The position numbers and the translations under genes are program-made. Positions 34,994 through 46,671 of a stretch of DNA of 64,000 bases are shown here, one piece after another. Under the pieces are notes generated by a model that saw nothing but the letters and a program-made list of their open reading frames with translations, had not been told where the DNA came from and made no database searches. Location: positions 697,454 through 761,453 of the forward strand of contig ONZQ02000011.1 in the NCBI GenBank assembly GCA_900312665.1, given 5' to 3'. Numbering within the stretch: position 1 is the first letter of the stretch; each line of letters begins with the position of its first letter. The stretch comes from Cephalotrichum gorgonifer. Lineage: Eukaryota > Ascomycota > Sordariomycetes > Microascales > Microascaceae.

Positions 34994-35301
34994 GGGTCCC
35001 AGCTTAGGCCATGTATCCTCGGGGTTTCTTCCCCCTTTGTCTCTTCCCCCCTTGAATTCCAAGGGAACTTTTAAGGAAAGGGGCGCGGGTGAGGGGCGTC
35101 CGTCCTAGGAAGTGTAGAATACTCACCTTGTACGATTAAATAGACTCAGAAACATATACCCCGATAGTATTTCTCGTTTCTCATTGGAAAACAGAAACCT
35201 TACAGATGAGACGGAATACCCCCTAATATCACGACTTTGCCGCCGAACCCCATAAGTATGGTTAATGGGTGGGTGGGTCTCGAATGCGAGCCCAGCTACT
35301 T
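34994..35301. other. Convergent spacer
   Basis: Spacer of 308 bases between two converging genes, so it should contain both 3' UTRs. No other feature is seen. Confidence 0.5.
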
Positions 35302-36667
35302 CTACGCGGCGTTGTCGAGTGAAAATAGGCCTAGGAGGAACCCACCGTCCCTCATCTTCAAGTCATCCCAGCGCTCGGGCTGCCTCATCTCGGCCACATC
35401 GCTCCCCGCCATCTCAACATACCAAGCACCCCTCTCCACCATGGTCTTCCTCGCCTCCACCCCGCCTCCCCACACGTCCTTCCGCTCGAAGGCCTGGTTG
35501 ATCGTCTCCCGCCCGTACAAGATCAGGCATGCCCTCACCAGTTCCCACTTCCGGTCGGCGCTGATGCTGGCTGCGCTCTCGGGGCCGTTGATGTCGGCGT
35601 GCCGCGCGTAGGCGCGCACGAGCCCGCGCGCGACGGCGAGGGTAGCCCTGTAGGCGGGCTCGTCCCTGTCGAGCGCGATGAGGTTGCAGTGCAGGCAGGC
35701 TAGGAACTGGGGCATGTCCCCGTCCGGGCCTTGGCCTCCCAGGCGGGCGAACTCCCAGTCAATCACGGTGACAGCCTGGTCATCTCCCGGAGACGACGAC
35801 GCAGGCGCGGGGTTGTAGGGGCGGTCGGCCCATGAGGATGCGAGGATGGAGCCGGGGTGGAAGTCGCCCAAACATAAGCGCGGCAGGACGGCCTCCCTCG
35901 CGTACGCCTCCTTCACGCGAAGGCCTATCTCCTCGGCGTTAGGCACGTTGAATTCCCGGAGGCGAGAGGCGAGGGGCTCGACGGCCACGTCGTTGACGAT
36001 CTTCTCCGTGAGGTTGTGAGTGAGCGTCTTGGCGAGCCTGCTATCCCGCGACAGGACGTCGGAGGTCGAGGCGGAGTGGAGCTCGGCAAAGAGGCGGCCG
36101 ACACGGGCGCCGATGTCCTCGTACGCCGCCTCGAGGTGGGGTTCCGGGACGAGGGAGGCCGAGGCCGGGGAGAGGAGGGCCCAGAGGGTCTGGAGGGCGC
36201 CGAGGTCTTCGATGGCGAGGACTGCTTTGTCCGGGTCGTGGGTGATTACACCGGGGATTGTGACGGGGCCCTTGGCGGGGAGGGAGGAGAGAGGGTTTCC
36301 GGGTCCGAAGGCGGAGAGCATGACGGCCTCAACGGTCTAGGTGACGTTCACATCCAGTGTAAGTCTCAATCATTAGGCTTGTTTCGTCGCCGTGCGCACT
36401 CGATCCACGAATATAGGCCGATGGGCGAGTCCTGAAGTGGGGGAAGAAACACACCTGGCGTTCCTGAGAGAAGGGGAGGTCCGGGCCCGCGACGGCAACG
36501 TACGGCGGCGCATGTTTGAGGATGAGGCTCCTAGGTTCGCCGGCCTTCGCATCTGTGGTTCTCTTGGCGCGGACGGTGGTGTTCACAAGGCCACCGTCGA
36601 GCGGGGTGACGGTGTACTCGGCGTCCGGGTACAGGGTCTTGAGATAGGCAGTGAAGTCAAACGACAT
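35302..36667 (-). CDS. APH-fold small-molecule kinase
   Basis: Phosphotransferase of the aminoglycoside/choline kinase fold, intact in contrast to the broken relative upstream. Two exons on the minus strand: 36667-36455 and 36336-35302, totalling 1248 nt (415 residues). The join FSQERQ|TVEAVMLSAFG restores the usual family phrase. N-lobe: LDGGLVNTTVRAK (nucleotide-binding loop) and RSLILKHAPPYVA with the ATP-binding Lys. The catalytic loop reads LGDFHPGSIL with Asp229, and the metal Asp264 is in VIDWEFARLG. The GSIL ending resembles methylthioribose kinase (HGDLHTGSI), which would suggest a methionine-salvage role, but overall similarity cannot be scored here and the substrate stays open. The first His of the HGD motif is Leu. 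It shares a divergent 813-base promoter region with rpn7. Confidence 0.85.
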
Positions 36668-37480
36668 GGTTGCTTTTGGCGATGTTTCGGCCGTGAGGAT
36701 GAGAATTGAGGAGGAGTGAGAGGACGAAGGGGGGGGAACGGAGATGCGAGTGTTTACCAGGGAGGAGCGGTAGATTTGAGACTGAGGTTTTATGTGACGG
36801 AAGTGCAGATAGAAGTTCAGATGTCGATACGGATATTCACGGCCATACTATACCCCGCCTTACTGAGTTGGTGATGCGTGATGATGCATGATGAGTGAGG
36901 CGGCGATACCCTCGCGCCGCTAAGGCAAGGGTCGGCTCGACGGCGGGACATTCTCACAGAAATGGGGTTGGTATTAGTTTGATGGTTTTGTATTAACTAT
37001 CGATTGACAGCAAGGTGAGTAAGTAGAAGGCTATGGTGGAATTGAATACATGAGTACGAGTAGATGGCTTTACATGGGAATTTTGAGGTTGCTGCTTACA
37101 TATATACGATCTTGCCAATTCTGGGGTGGGTCACTGACTGGCCCCACGGGTGGTGTGGGTCAAAAATTTGGGGTGCGTGTTCTGCTTGCAGCCTTGCTTT
37201 GGTAACTCAATGTAACGCCCGGACCACCTAGTACCACCAGCAGCATAGCTCCCTCTTGTCCAACGCCTTCCGTCACCAAAGAATCAGCCTTCATCCGCAT
37301 CACCAACCGCCAAACCCAGACCTCCACCTCATCCGCAATCCTACCAACCTCCCACTCTACACAACTCTGGGGCTGTATCGACTCTTTAGCCCACTTCCAA
37401 GCTCCTCCAACCTCCGAGCCCGACCGTAGCAAGCTCCCGGCCCAAACACATACACACAACTCCAACCGAAACCATTCGAG
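36668..37480. promoter_or_regulatory. Divergent promoter region of the kinase and rpn7
   Basis: The two genes point away from each other, so both promoters must lie here. No copy of the yeast proteasome element GGTGGCAAA is seen. A dispersed octamer copy (GAGTACGAGTAG) lies near 37043, and the last 280 bases before rpn7 are rich in CCNCC and AACC stretches typical of a leader. Confidence 0.5.
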
Positions 37481-39215
37481 ATGGGCTCCGAAGCGCAGCA
37501 CGCCAAGTGGCCGCTCATGTCCCTGAGCCAGCACGTCTTCACCCTCACCAACACCTACGCCTCCCTCCAAAGCCAAGAAGCCGCCGCGCAGACCCTACAC
37601 GATGCCATCGCCGAGAACAAGATGGCGCCGCTCTACCGGTACCTCGCCCACCCCGTCGAGGGCATATTCAGTGCCTTCGGCGGCGCCCAGACGTCTGGCG
37701 GGCCCGGGAAGCCCCTGAGTCGGAAGTCGAGCCTGGTCGGGATGGTCGCGACGAAGGGGTCCGTGACCAACGTCGCCTTCCCCTGGGACGAGGCCCTCTA
37801 CGAGAAGCTAAAGGCCGATAACGACAAGGAGCTCGAGGAGCTCCAGAAGGAGGAGGACGACGCCGTCGAGAAGGCCGGCGACACGGATATCCTGGCTGTC
37901 AAGGGGAAGAGGGCCGAGTTCTGGGCTCGCGTAGGAGACAAGGTCCGTTGACTCTTTTTCTGCCCAACAACCATCCCAAGTGGTTCCACACCACCTAGGA
38001 GGTGTCGACCGTCCCTGTTCGGCTGCTAACTGCCTTTTTGTTTCCAGGACCGCGCCATCAGCGCGTACGAAGACGTCTTCGAGAAGACGGGCGTCGTCGG
38101 CTCCAAGATCGACATCGTCCTCACCATAATAAGAATCGCCCTCTTCTACGGCGACAAGCCCCTCGTCCAGAAGCACGTCGAGCGCGCCAAGGCCCTCGTC
38201 GAGGCCGGCGGCGACTGGGACCGCCGCAACCGCCTCAAGGCCTACGAGGGCATCCACCTGCTCACCGTGCGCTCCTACGCCCTCGCCGCGCCCCTGCTCC
38301 TCGACAGCCTGTCCACCTTCACCAGCTACGAGCTCTGCACCTACTCCTCGCTGGTCGTCTACTCCGTCCTCGCCGGCTCCGTGTCGCTCAAGCGCGTCGA
38401 CTTCAAGTCAAAGGTCGTCGACGCCCCCGAGATCAAGGCCATCCTCGGCGACGGCGAGGACAAGCTCCTCGCCCTGACCGGCGCCCTCTCAGCGGGGCCC
38501 GGCGTCGACGACACCATGGAAGTGGAGGAGCAGCAGCAGCCCGCGCGCGCCCCGGCGGCGTCGGCCAAGAAGACGGCCGTCAACCTGACGACGCTCGGAA
38601 CCGGCGTCGCCGACCAGCCCGAGGCCGAGCTCGCCATCGACTTCTCGCCCCTCGCCCAGCTCGTGAGCAGCCTCTACACCGGCCAGTACAAGGCCTTCTT
38701 CCAGGCCCTCGCCCTCGTGGAGGAGCAGTTCCTCACCCAGGACCGCTACCTCCACGAGCACAAGAACTGGCTCGTCCGCGAGATGCGCCTCCGCGCGTAC
38801 CAGCAGCTCCTGCAGAGCTACCGCGTCGTGGGGCTCGAGAGCATGGCCAACGACTTTGGCGTCACCGTCGACTTCCTCGACAGGTATGTATCCCCTCCCT
38901 TGTCCCCCCTTTCCCGCCCCTTCCACCCCGCTATGATGGAACGGGCCTGCGAGAGAAAGATAGGTTTCAATCTTTTTCTTCTTTTACTGACGCCTGGATT
39001 TTTCCCCCCCAAACAGGGACCTTGCCAAGTTTATTGCCGCGGGCCGCATCCCCTGCACCATCGACCGCGTGTCGGGCAAGGGCGTCATCGAGACGAACCG
39101 CCCCGACGACAAGAACAAGCAGTACCAGGACCTGGTCCGCCAGGGCGACCAGCTCATCACGAAGCTGCAGAAGTACGGGCAGGCGGTCAGGCTACGGGGG
39201 AGCGAGAGGGCGTGA
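37481..39215 (+). CDS. rpn7: 26S proteasome regulatory subunit Rpn7 (PSMD6)
   Basis: Non-ATPase subunit of the 19S regulatory particle lid, part of the PCI horseshoe that positions the Rpn11 deubiquitinase. Three exons: 37481-37942, 38048-38883 and 39017-39215, totalling 1497 nt (498 residues), longer than the roughly 390-430 usual because of inserts. Rpn7 helical repeats span about residues 120-300 (DRAISAYEDVFEKTG, KIDIVLTIIRIALFYGD, RRNRLKAYEGIHLLTVRSYA). The PCI domain follows (FTSYELCTYSSLVVYSVLAG ... MRLRAYQQLLQSYR, ESMANDFGVTVDFLDRDLAKFIAAGRIPC). A low-complexity insert (VEEQQQPARAPAASAKK) lies inside the PCI region; it is in frame and without splice sites, so it is probably real and surface-exposed. 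The first intron uses a GTCCGT donor, less common but supported by the phrase ARVGDK|DRAISAYE. Confidence 0.94.
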
Positions 39216-39622
39216 GCGTGCGAGAGAGGGGAGTGGGTGTGAGGCAAGTGTATTTCGATTGGCGTGGAAAGGGGGAGGGGAGGGTTGGGCCGGTCGGTGT
39301 ATCATAACCATGCCGCGTGTTACGTAGAATAGGAAAAACAGAAGGAGTCTTATTTTTTATTGGTTTTTGTTTTTAAACCACGCATCAACTTGAAGTATTT
39401 AATCCACGTACGAGATGAGAATGAGAATAGAATGAGAACTAGACCGAGATGAGATGATGTCTATCCGCTGAATTCGCTGTTCCTTCGCATAATCCACGAC
39501 ACCCCTTAATTACTTTTTTATGTAAAATGTATACCTGCCTTTTTCCCCCCTTTCCAGTTATATAACACTCGCTACCTACTACCCCCCCTTTCCCCTTCCT
39601 CCTCACGGCCTCACCTGTCCCA
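39216..39622. other. Convergent spacer between rpn7 and the aminotransferase
   Basis: Spacer of 407 bases holding both 3' UTRs. T-rich blocks (39350-39375) and A/T-rich repeats such as GAGATGAGAATGAGAATAG are seen; nothing else is supported. Confidence 0.5.
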
Positions 39623-41386
39623 CTACGCAGAGCGGTACTTGTCCATGAACTTGGCATGGAACGCGGTGATGCGCGAGACCCACTCGGTCCCGGGAGCCAG
39701 GAACGTGGTGCGGAAGTGCAGGGTCCCCTCCTTCTGGCCGAACCCTGAGCCGGGCACGACGCAGATGCCCGTCTGCTCGAGCAGCCTCATGCAGTAGAAC
39801 TCGTCGGCGCTCCTGCCCTCGGCGGCGGCGGCGGCGATGGCGGCGGGGGGGAGGGTGATGGTGGGGAAGATGTACATGGAGCCCTGGGGCTCGCCGCACT
39901 CGACGCCCTCCATGCTCGAGAAGGCGGCGTGGAGGGCGGTGGCGCGGGCCTTGAGGCCCTCGAAGATGGAGGTGTACTCCTGGTTGTAGAGCTCGTACGA
40001 GGGCTCGCCGGGGCGCGGGGGGTTGACCATGAGCTCGACGATGCACTGGCCCACGACGGGGGCGCAGAGGGTGATGGAGACGAACTTGTAGATCTCGGCC
40101 TCGACGAGGGGGTCGAAGCCCGCGAGCTCGAAGTAGCCGCCGCGGTGGCCGCACTCGCCGACCATGCCCTTGGAGATGGAGTGGAGGCTGGCGAGCTCGA
40201 CGTGGTCGTAGGCGCCGGGGGTCTCGGACTGCATGCGGCGGAGGACGGCCTTGAAGCTGAGGAACTCGCCGATGAACACGTTGGTCTGGTACACCTCGTC
40301 GGCGATGATGACCAGGTTCTCCTTCCGGGCGAACTCGATCACGGCCCGGATGTCCTCCTCCGGCAGGGACGCGCCGGTGGGGTTACCCGGGTTGATGATG
40401 ACGATGGCGCGCGTGTCGATGCCCTCGGCCTTGGACTTCTCGTACGCCGCGGTGATGGCCGAGACGTCGGTGCCCCACGACCGCGCCTCGTCGAGGTAGT
40501 AGGGGACGCAGGCGGCGTTGAGGACGGCGAGGGAGGCGGTGTAGAGGGGGTACTGAGGGATGGGCACCAGAACGCCCGAGTTGGGCGAGGCGCAGATTAT
40601 GTGGAGGAGGGTGTTGACTCCGGAGGAGGCGCCGCCGGAGAGGTAGATGTGAGCGGGGTCGGCGGGGAAGCCATCTCGCCCTTGAGTGGGTGTTAGTCTT
40701 TACAGTCCCATGGAAGGGGGGGTAGGGTGGCAGGGTGACTCACTCTCGAGGAACTTCGCAATGCTCTGCTTTATCGCGGGTACACCAGCACTGGCACTAT
40801 ACGCGCCGACAGACTGGCACTGGCTCAGGAGCCACTTCGCCCTCTCCAACACGTCCGTCTTGTACCCCAGGCTGTTTAGTAGTACGTCCTCGTGCTTCAG
40901 AAGCTCGGGGTTCTCCAGGAGACTGGCCACCTGACGGATGAAGGTGATGGGCTTCTGGTCAAGCTGCTGCGGGTTGCCGATGTTTGCCGAGATGACCTCG
41001 TCGAAGGGAAGGTCCTTGTCGCCGGCCAGCAGCTTGGCGCGGTAGAGCTCAGACTTGACGGCCAGCTCGCCCCTCACGGCGTACTGGGCGGCCACGACAT
41101 GCTGGTTGATGTTGTCGATGTTGAGCCTCGGGGCCGGGACCTTTACGGAAGGTGACATGGTGGCGGTGGTGGAGTAGAGGCGGTGGGACTTGAGAGAGTA
41201 ACGGAGAGACGGTGCTACGGTACTAGTATGGCGTGACGAAGACAGTGAGGCGAAGTTGGAGTTGGAGGTGGAGGAGGTGACTGTTGCTGCAACTGCGTCG
41301 TTGGAGAGAACGGCGGCGTTAAAGTGGTGGGACAGACTTGACACGCTCTTGGTTTTAGAACATCTTATTAGTAGTCTAGAGCCCAT
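39623..41386 (-). CDS. ALT1: Alanine aminotransferase, mitochondrial leader and internal start
   Basis: PLP enzyme converting alanine and 2-oxoglutarate to pyruvate and glutamate. Two exons on the minus strand: 41386-40744 and 40680-39623, totalling 1701 nt (566 residues). Landmarks: LYLSGGASSGVNTLL, PIPQYPLYTASLAVL, IINPGNPTGA, ADEVYQ and SISKGMVGECGHRGGY with the PLP Lys385; the C-terminal GSGFGQKEGTLHFRTTF holds the substrate Arg. From the first ATG (41386) the protein starts with a Ser/Arg/Lys-rich, acid-poor leader of about 76 residues ending RLYSTTAT, a convincing mitochondrial presequence. An in-frame ATG at 41158 begins MSPSVKVPAPRLN exactly where conserved sequence starts, so a cytosolic form from a second start is plausible. 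The exon join gives KFLERRDGFPADP; the AG used fits frame and family. Confidence 0.93.
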
Positions 41387-43476
41387 GGCGGGGTAAAAAT
41401 AACGCTTTGTCAACTCCGACTGGAGAGGCTTCCCAAAGAGGAAAATTATTTGAGGGCCCCGGCAGACGCAGGGCGAAGCGAGGCGAGAGTACGAGTACAA
41501 GTTAGTACTCGGTAGAGCGGGCCTGGCTCGGAGCCAAGGAGACAATCCCGGGGAGGGGAGCGGAGGCAGGTATTACGCTCGTACGTGGGGGAGGAAGGTG
41601 CGAGTCCCCGGCAATGGCTCGGCTTTCCAGGGACGATGGTTTGTCGATGTGGGGTAAGCGTGAGTAACTTTTTTTTTCTTTTCCCTGGCTGAGTCGGATA
41701 TTCCCGATATTCCCGAAAACCTGTTTCAAGAGCGGAGCGCCAGAAACGTTCGAGAAAGGCCTCTCCTAGGTAGAGTCTACTGCGCTACAAATTCACTCGA
41801 TTAGGACCAGCCCCTTGCTTGGTGGACAAGAGCCCCCCACGATGTATGAGGTACCTACTTTCGGGAGCTAATCCTTGTCCAAGGTTGGAAGCCTTGCGGT
41901 GTTTACCTCGAGATACTTTCGAGGGATTTGGATTAAGCTCGAACGATCGGTCACAGAGTGGGCTGAGCGGCGCCTATAATCGGATGGATCGGAGTTGGTT
42001 CTTGGTGGGGGCTCGTTCGTGGTGGTACCGGGTGCATGTGAAGTGGTTCGTTCTTGAGGCTGTTGCTGCAGGTTGGACAGCTGTACGAGCGGGATTTTTA
42101 CCAGCGTTTGGAGACTAAAAACTTCTTGGAGAAGGTGGAAAGAAGTCGTCGATTGGGGGGGATGGCCCGAGGTCGTTTCCCTTTTTAGACGGGCATTTTG
42201 GATGTGTTGGGGTTCGTCTATCCCGGTTAGGGGGGGATTGGGGCCCGCAAACCTAGGCGGTAAGGGCCCCGGGATCGGACAACCCAGCATTACATTGGGG
42301 AGGGGCGCTCCGGCGGACAGGCGGCAGCGCGTATGTACTCCATACTTATCGGAGAACTCCCTGGTGGTACCCACCGACCCCACGCCCGCCACGAGCAGAA
42401 CCCAGAACCTAGGTTCGTCGCCTCGCATACCACGACCACTTGTAATCCCTCATCAACCTGGGCCCAAAAAGGAGACACGCCTATCAGTAATCCCTCAATA
42501 TGAAATTGCCGCAAATACCACTCGCCTGACAAGCCCAGGCTTTACTGGGATCACGTCGTGCCTGCATGCTTATCCGTAACCGAATACACAACTGAAAACC
42601 TAATGGAAGAATACCCTGGGCCCCTGCAGGGTCTTTTGGCGCTTCCGAGATCGGACGCTATCTCTCGTTATATGTCAGCTAGGTGGGGACTCCAGTGTCA
42701 TTTGAGGCGGCGGGGTGACAGCCAATTGGCAGACTAAGTCCACCAGGCACACCGGTGTTTGGCTGGGTACGGAGTACAGCATGCGATGGTAACTCGGGGA
42801 GGAGCGCCGAAGCACGCGAACATCATGCAAAGAAACGGGCGCAGGACGGACCCTTCTGAGTGGGCCCGTCGGAGGAAGAAAACGTGAGACCTACAACTAA
42901 CGTCCGGGGAAATCTCGCCCGATCAACACTACATCATGGATGTCTCTTTCACTGTCCACACGCAGGACGGAACATACCGTTGCAGAGCCCGAACGCGACT
43001 TCCACCATGAGCCGTGTCACTCGAAGGGAAGTGGCGATCGGGACTGGTTCAAAGAGAAGGGCAAGGGCGATGGCCTACGTAGAGGGCGGTCACGGTTTAT
43101 CTCCTGACGACCTAGCCGAATAATATACTGTACTTGGACCTGTACCATAGCTGGACTGGAAGCATCTGGAGGTGATTAGTCTAAGAACTACAAGTACTTG
43201 TAAAGTTATATATTTGGCAATGGGTTTGGATGGATAATACTTCGGGACTCTCACAATCTAGAAATGCACGCAAGTACATCATAAACCTGACAGTCCTGTA
43301 CAAGTACAAGTAGACCTCTGGTTACAGTGGAATGCTAGCATGTACCAGGTTGCTCCACCCTACTAAATCGGCTATAATCGGCTTTCACGTTAATTATCAC
43401 AAAGAAGCACAGAAAAAGCAAGTGTCAAGATATCCAATATTATTTGCTGCTACAACACAACTGCGCAAAAAACCCA
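41387..43476. other. Intergenic region between the aminotransferase and met10
   Basis: No supported gene. The part nearest the aminotransferase holds its promoter and leader. TACTTGTA-like motifs cluster at 43130-43310, close to the met10 3' end. An open frame at 42073-42579 shows no recognisable features. Confidence 0.5.
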
Positions 43477-46400
43477 TTAGTACACCTCCAGGACGTATCG
43501 CCCAGCATCCTTCAGCTTCTCAATCTCCGTCCTCGAATCAACCTTGCGCCCAGCAACCCTGGCCTCCTCGCGAATCGCCTCCTCCAGCACCTCCGTCACA
43601 TCAGGCACAGGCCACGTCGGCCCACACAGGTAGAACGAGCCCTCGTCCTTCACATACGCCTTGATGATGTCCCCCATCGTCTGCCTCATGCGGTCCTGGA
43701 TGTAGATCTTCTGCGGCTGGTCTCGCGAGAAAGCGGCGCCCAGGAGCGTGATGACTCCCGCGTCGACGTACGCCTCCCACTCCTCTCCGTAGAGATACTC
43801 CTCCCGCTGGGTACGGGAGCCGAGGTACAGGAGGATCGAGCCGATCTCCTTGCCCTGAGCCTTCTGCATGGCGCGGTACTGGACGAAGGCCCGGAAGGGC
43901 GCCAGGCCAGTGCCGAGACCGGCCATGATGAGCGGCGCCGTGTCGGCCACGGGGAGCTTCATCACGGAGGGCTTCACCGACGCCGTGACCTTGGCGCCGG
44001 GGCGGAGCTTCGAGAGGTAGCGCGTGGCATGGCCCAGTCGCTTCCGGCCCTTGGGATCGACCCAGTTGACCACGACGATCATGAGCGCCACGGTGGTGGG
44101 CGAGACGGCCTGCGCCGACGCGATGGAGTATTCTCGCCTGTGCAGGGGGCTCACGATGCGCACGAGATCGTGGAAGCTGGGGCGCGCCGACGCGAACTCC
44201 TTGAGAATGTCCACGTACGTGACGGTGTCGACCTCTGCCCGCTTCTTGAACTCCTCCGCTCCGGCGTTGCTGCCGAGGATCGCGAGCTTCGCCTTCTCGG
44301 CCTCGTCGGTCGCGAACTCCGACAGCGCCTCGTAGAAGCGCTTGGGGGGCTTGCCGAGGATGTCGACGTTGTGGACGAGCGACTGGAAGACGGTGCGGGT
44401 CTCGAGGACGGAGGGGTCGTCGCGGCCGGGAACCTGGACCAGCTCATCAGGGTTGAGGCCGTAGAACTGGATGAACTCCTCGACCTCCTCCCTGTCGTTC
44501 TCGCCGTGGATGCCGAGCGCCTCGCCGATCTTGTAGGTGAGACCCGAGTCGCCGAGGTCAAACTCGATGTGGAAGATGTGTCGGTCGTACTCCTCAGGAG
44601 TCAGGCGGCGGTTCTCCTTGACAGTGATGATGGACGTCTTGGCGGTGAGGTCGGGACGGAGGCCGACCTGCGTCCCATAGGCCTCCTTGAAGGCAAGGCC
44701 CCTGGCAGCCGCCTCCCAGTTGGTGAGCTTGAGTTCCTCCTCGGGTTCCTCCTTAACAAATCCGACAAAGCCCGTGGGCGTGACGGTGTTGCGAAGGGCC
44801 GGCTCGGCGACATCCTCGGCGATTTCGGCCCAGGACGCGGGGGCTTCGATCTTGTGGAGGGAGTTGTTGACCAACGCGATCCAGTCCTGGAGAGAGGTCT
44901 GGCTACCCGCGGCGAGGATGAGCTTGGAAATCTCATCGGGTGAAATATCCGGTCGCGCAACCCTGATGAAGGCCAGCTCAAGCAGCAGCCTGCTGGCAGC
45001 GGGGTCGGACTCGAGCTCGGGCGAGGCGGAAGCATCGAGGACATAGAGGTCAATATCCTTCTCCTGGATCTCCTTGCGGAAGTGGGCGGGGAGTCGCTTC
45101 TCGACATCCTCCGCCTTGAAGTTGGCGAGCTTGATGATGACGTTGCCATCCTGCTTCACGCTCTTGTGGATGGCGATGTCCTTCAGGAGCTTCTCCTCTC
45201 CGATGACGACGACGTCGGCCTCGTCGACGTGGTAGGGCGCCTCGATGCTCTTCTTCGAGCTGCGGATGTCGGTGCGGACAACGCCACCCTGGACAAGGTT
45301 ATCGAACGTCTCGTGCACGTAGACGTTGTCGGTCGACTCCTTGGCGAGCAGGCTACCAACGGCGGTCGGGGTGCCGGCACTGGGAGAGTCGTCGGTGTCC
45401 CAGAAGGTAAACTGGTGGGCCTGGAGGGAGGCCTTAGCCTCGACGTTGGTTCCGGTAACCTTGCCGACGATCTGGGCGAAGAAGCTAGGGTTCAGGGCTG
45501 CGGACACCGAGTACTTCGACTCGGTGACCTTGGGCTCGCTGGCGAACTTGCCGGAGAAGGCAACGGAAGCGAGAACGTCTCCGTAGAGAGAAGACTGGAC
45601 GGAGGAATCAGCCACCGCGGAGTCGGACCCAACCTGGCCAACAACGACAATGTCCCTAACAGACTGGGGCAGGACCTTGAGGAAGGCCTCCTCGACGAAG
45701 GGGCGGTAGACGCGGACCTTGACGAGGCCGACCTTGATGCCCTGCTCAGCAAGCTGTCCGACAACGCGGCCAGCCAGCTGCGCCTCGGTGCTCCCGAAGA
45801 CGACGAGGACGGTCTCGGCCTGGGCGTGGCCGCTGTACTCGAACAGGTCATACGAGGTGCCGAGCTCATCGTTGAAGATGCGGACGAGCTCAACGACCTT
45901 TCCAGAGATGTCGAGCCTCTGGTTGAGCTGGACCACCTGCTTTGAGATCTTCGAGTAGAGGTCGGCGATGCCGGTCTCGCTGAGAGTGTCGACCACACGG
46001 AGGGTCTCGCGCGTCATGCGCACACCGTCGTATAGGTGGAGGGTGGGAGCGAGATCCGCCATGAGGGTCGCGAGGAGCGCGATGTGCTGAGTCTCGTAGG
46101 TAGAGAAGCTGGACACGAGACCGAGGCCGAGGTCCTCCGCGATGCGCAGGGCGCTGTCGTACTCGGAGACGAGGCCATTCTCAGCGGAGTAGTCGACGGC
46201 AGCGACGTGCGCGACTAGGGGGCTCGAGACTCCGTAAAGGAGAGAGAGCTGGTCGAGGGAGGCCCGCAGGTGGCGCAGGGTGCCGGAGGCAGCGAGGAGG
46301 GTCTGGGGGATGTGTCGCTTGCTCAGGTCAAAGTCGGGAGAGAAGATGTACCCGAGGGCAAAGGCGCCCGCGCCCGCCCTCGTCTGGAGGGGCACCACGG

Positions 46401-46671
46401 ACGTGGGGTACCCGTGGACGTTGGACTCGCCCTTCGAGGCCCAGTCCTTGGCCGCAACATCGAGGTCGAAGGTAGGGGGAGAGTAGGAGAAGATCTTGTC
46501 CGAGAGCTTGTAGGCGATCTGCTGGACGAGGAGCTGGGCGGTAACGTAGGTGGGTCCCGAGATGTGGGAGAGAGGCACGAGCTGGCCGAAGGGGAGGGTA
46601 GAGGAGAGGGAGGTGAACTTGGGGGGCGAGGAGGGGGCGGCCCCGTTGGCCTCCTGGTGTTGGAAGTGCAT
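43477..46671 (-). CDS. met10: Sulfite reductase [NADPH] flavoprotein component (Met10)
   Basis: Alpha subunit of assimilatory sulfite reductase; passes electrons from NADPH through FAD to the sirohaem subunit, which makes sulfide for methionine and cysteine. A single exon of 1064 residues from the ATG at 46671 (MHFQHQEANG); an in-frame open stretch extends 50 codons upstream but has no ATG context or conservation I recognise. The N-terminal 600 residues match the pyruvate-ferredoxin-oxidoreductase-like part typical of Met10 (PTYVTAQLLVQQIAYKLSD, SLLYGVSSPLVAHVAAVDYS, VFGSTEAQL). The ferredoxin-reductase-type module follows: FAD motif RREYSIAS (residues about 842-849), GLGTGLAPFRAF (about 914-925) and the NADPH-side YLCGPTWPVPDV (about 1015), ending in the conserved aromatic VLEVY. 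Length matches yeast Met10 (about 1035). Control by a Cys3/MetR-type factor would be expected, but I see only a half-site-like ATGGCGC near 47082. Confidence 0.95.
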   Translation of the reverse strand: MHFQHQEANGAAPSSPPKFTSLSSTLPFGQLVPLSHISGPTYVTAQLLVQQIAYKLSDKIFSYSPPTFDLDVAAKDWASKGESNVHGYPTSVVPLQTRAGAGAFALGYIFSPDFDLSKRHIPQTLLAASGTLRHLRASLDQLSLLYGVSSPLVAHVAAVDYSAENGLVSEYDSALRIAEDLGLGLVSSFSTYETQHIALLATLMADLAPTLHLYDGVRMTRETLRVVDTLSETGIADLYSKISKQVVQLNQRLDISGKVVELVRIFNDELGTSYDLFEYSGHAQAETVLVVFGSTEAQLAGRVVGQLAEQGIKVGLVKVRVYRPFVEEAFLKVLPQSVRDIVVVGQVGSDSAVADSSVQSSLYGDVLASVAFSGKFASEPKVTESKYSVSAALNPSFFAQIVGKVTGTNVEAKASLQAHQFTFWDTDDSPSAGTPTAVGSLLAKESTDNVYVHETFDNLVQGGVVRTDIRSSKKSIEAPYHVDEADVVVIGEEKLLKDIAIHKSVKQDGNVIIKLANFKAEDVEKRLPAHFRKEIQEKDIDLYVLDASASPELESDPAASRLLLELAFIRVARPDISPDEISKLILAAGSQTSLQDWIALVNNSLHKIEAPASWAEIAEDVAEPALRNTVTPTGFVGFVKEEPEEELKLTNWEAAARGLAFKEAYGTQVGLRPDLTAKTSIITVKENRRLTPEEYDRHIFHIEFDLGDSGLTYKIGEALGIHGENDREEVEEFIQFYGLNPDELVQVPGRDDPSVLETRTVFQSLVHNVDILGKPPKRFYEALSEFATDEAEKAKLAILGSNAGAEEFKKRAEVDTVTYVDILKEFASARPSFHDLVRIVSPLHRREYSIASAQAVSPTTVALMIVVVNWVDPKGRKRLGHATRYLSKLRPGAKVTASVKPSVMKLPVADTAPLIMAGLGTGLAPFRAFVQYRAMQKAQGKEIGSILLYLGSRTQREEYLYGEEWEAYVDAGVITLLGAAFSRDQPQKIYIQDRMRQTMGDIIKAYVKDEGSFYLCGPTWPVPDVTEVLEEAIREEARVAGRKVDSRTEIEKLKDAGRYVLEVY

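Noticed and set aside
33734..35062. 442-residue minus-strand frame opposite the EngB gene
   Set aside because: Shadow of a GC-rich coding strand; it is Arg/Pro-rich without motifs, while the plus strand carries all GTPase motifs.
43444..44943. 499-residue plus-strand frame opposite met10
   Set aside because: Antisense shadow, low-complexity Leu/Gly/Arg/Asp; the minus strand has clear FAD and NADPH motifs.
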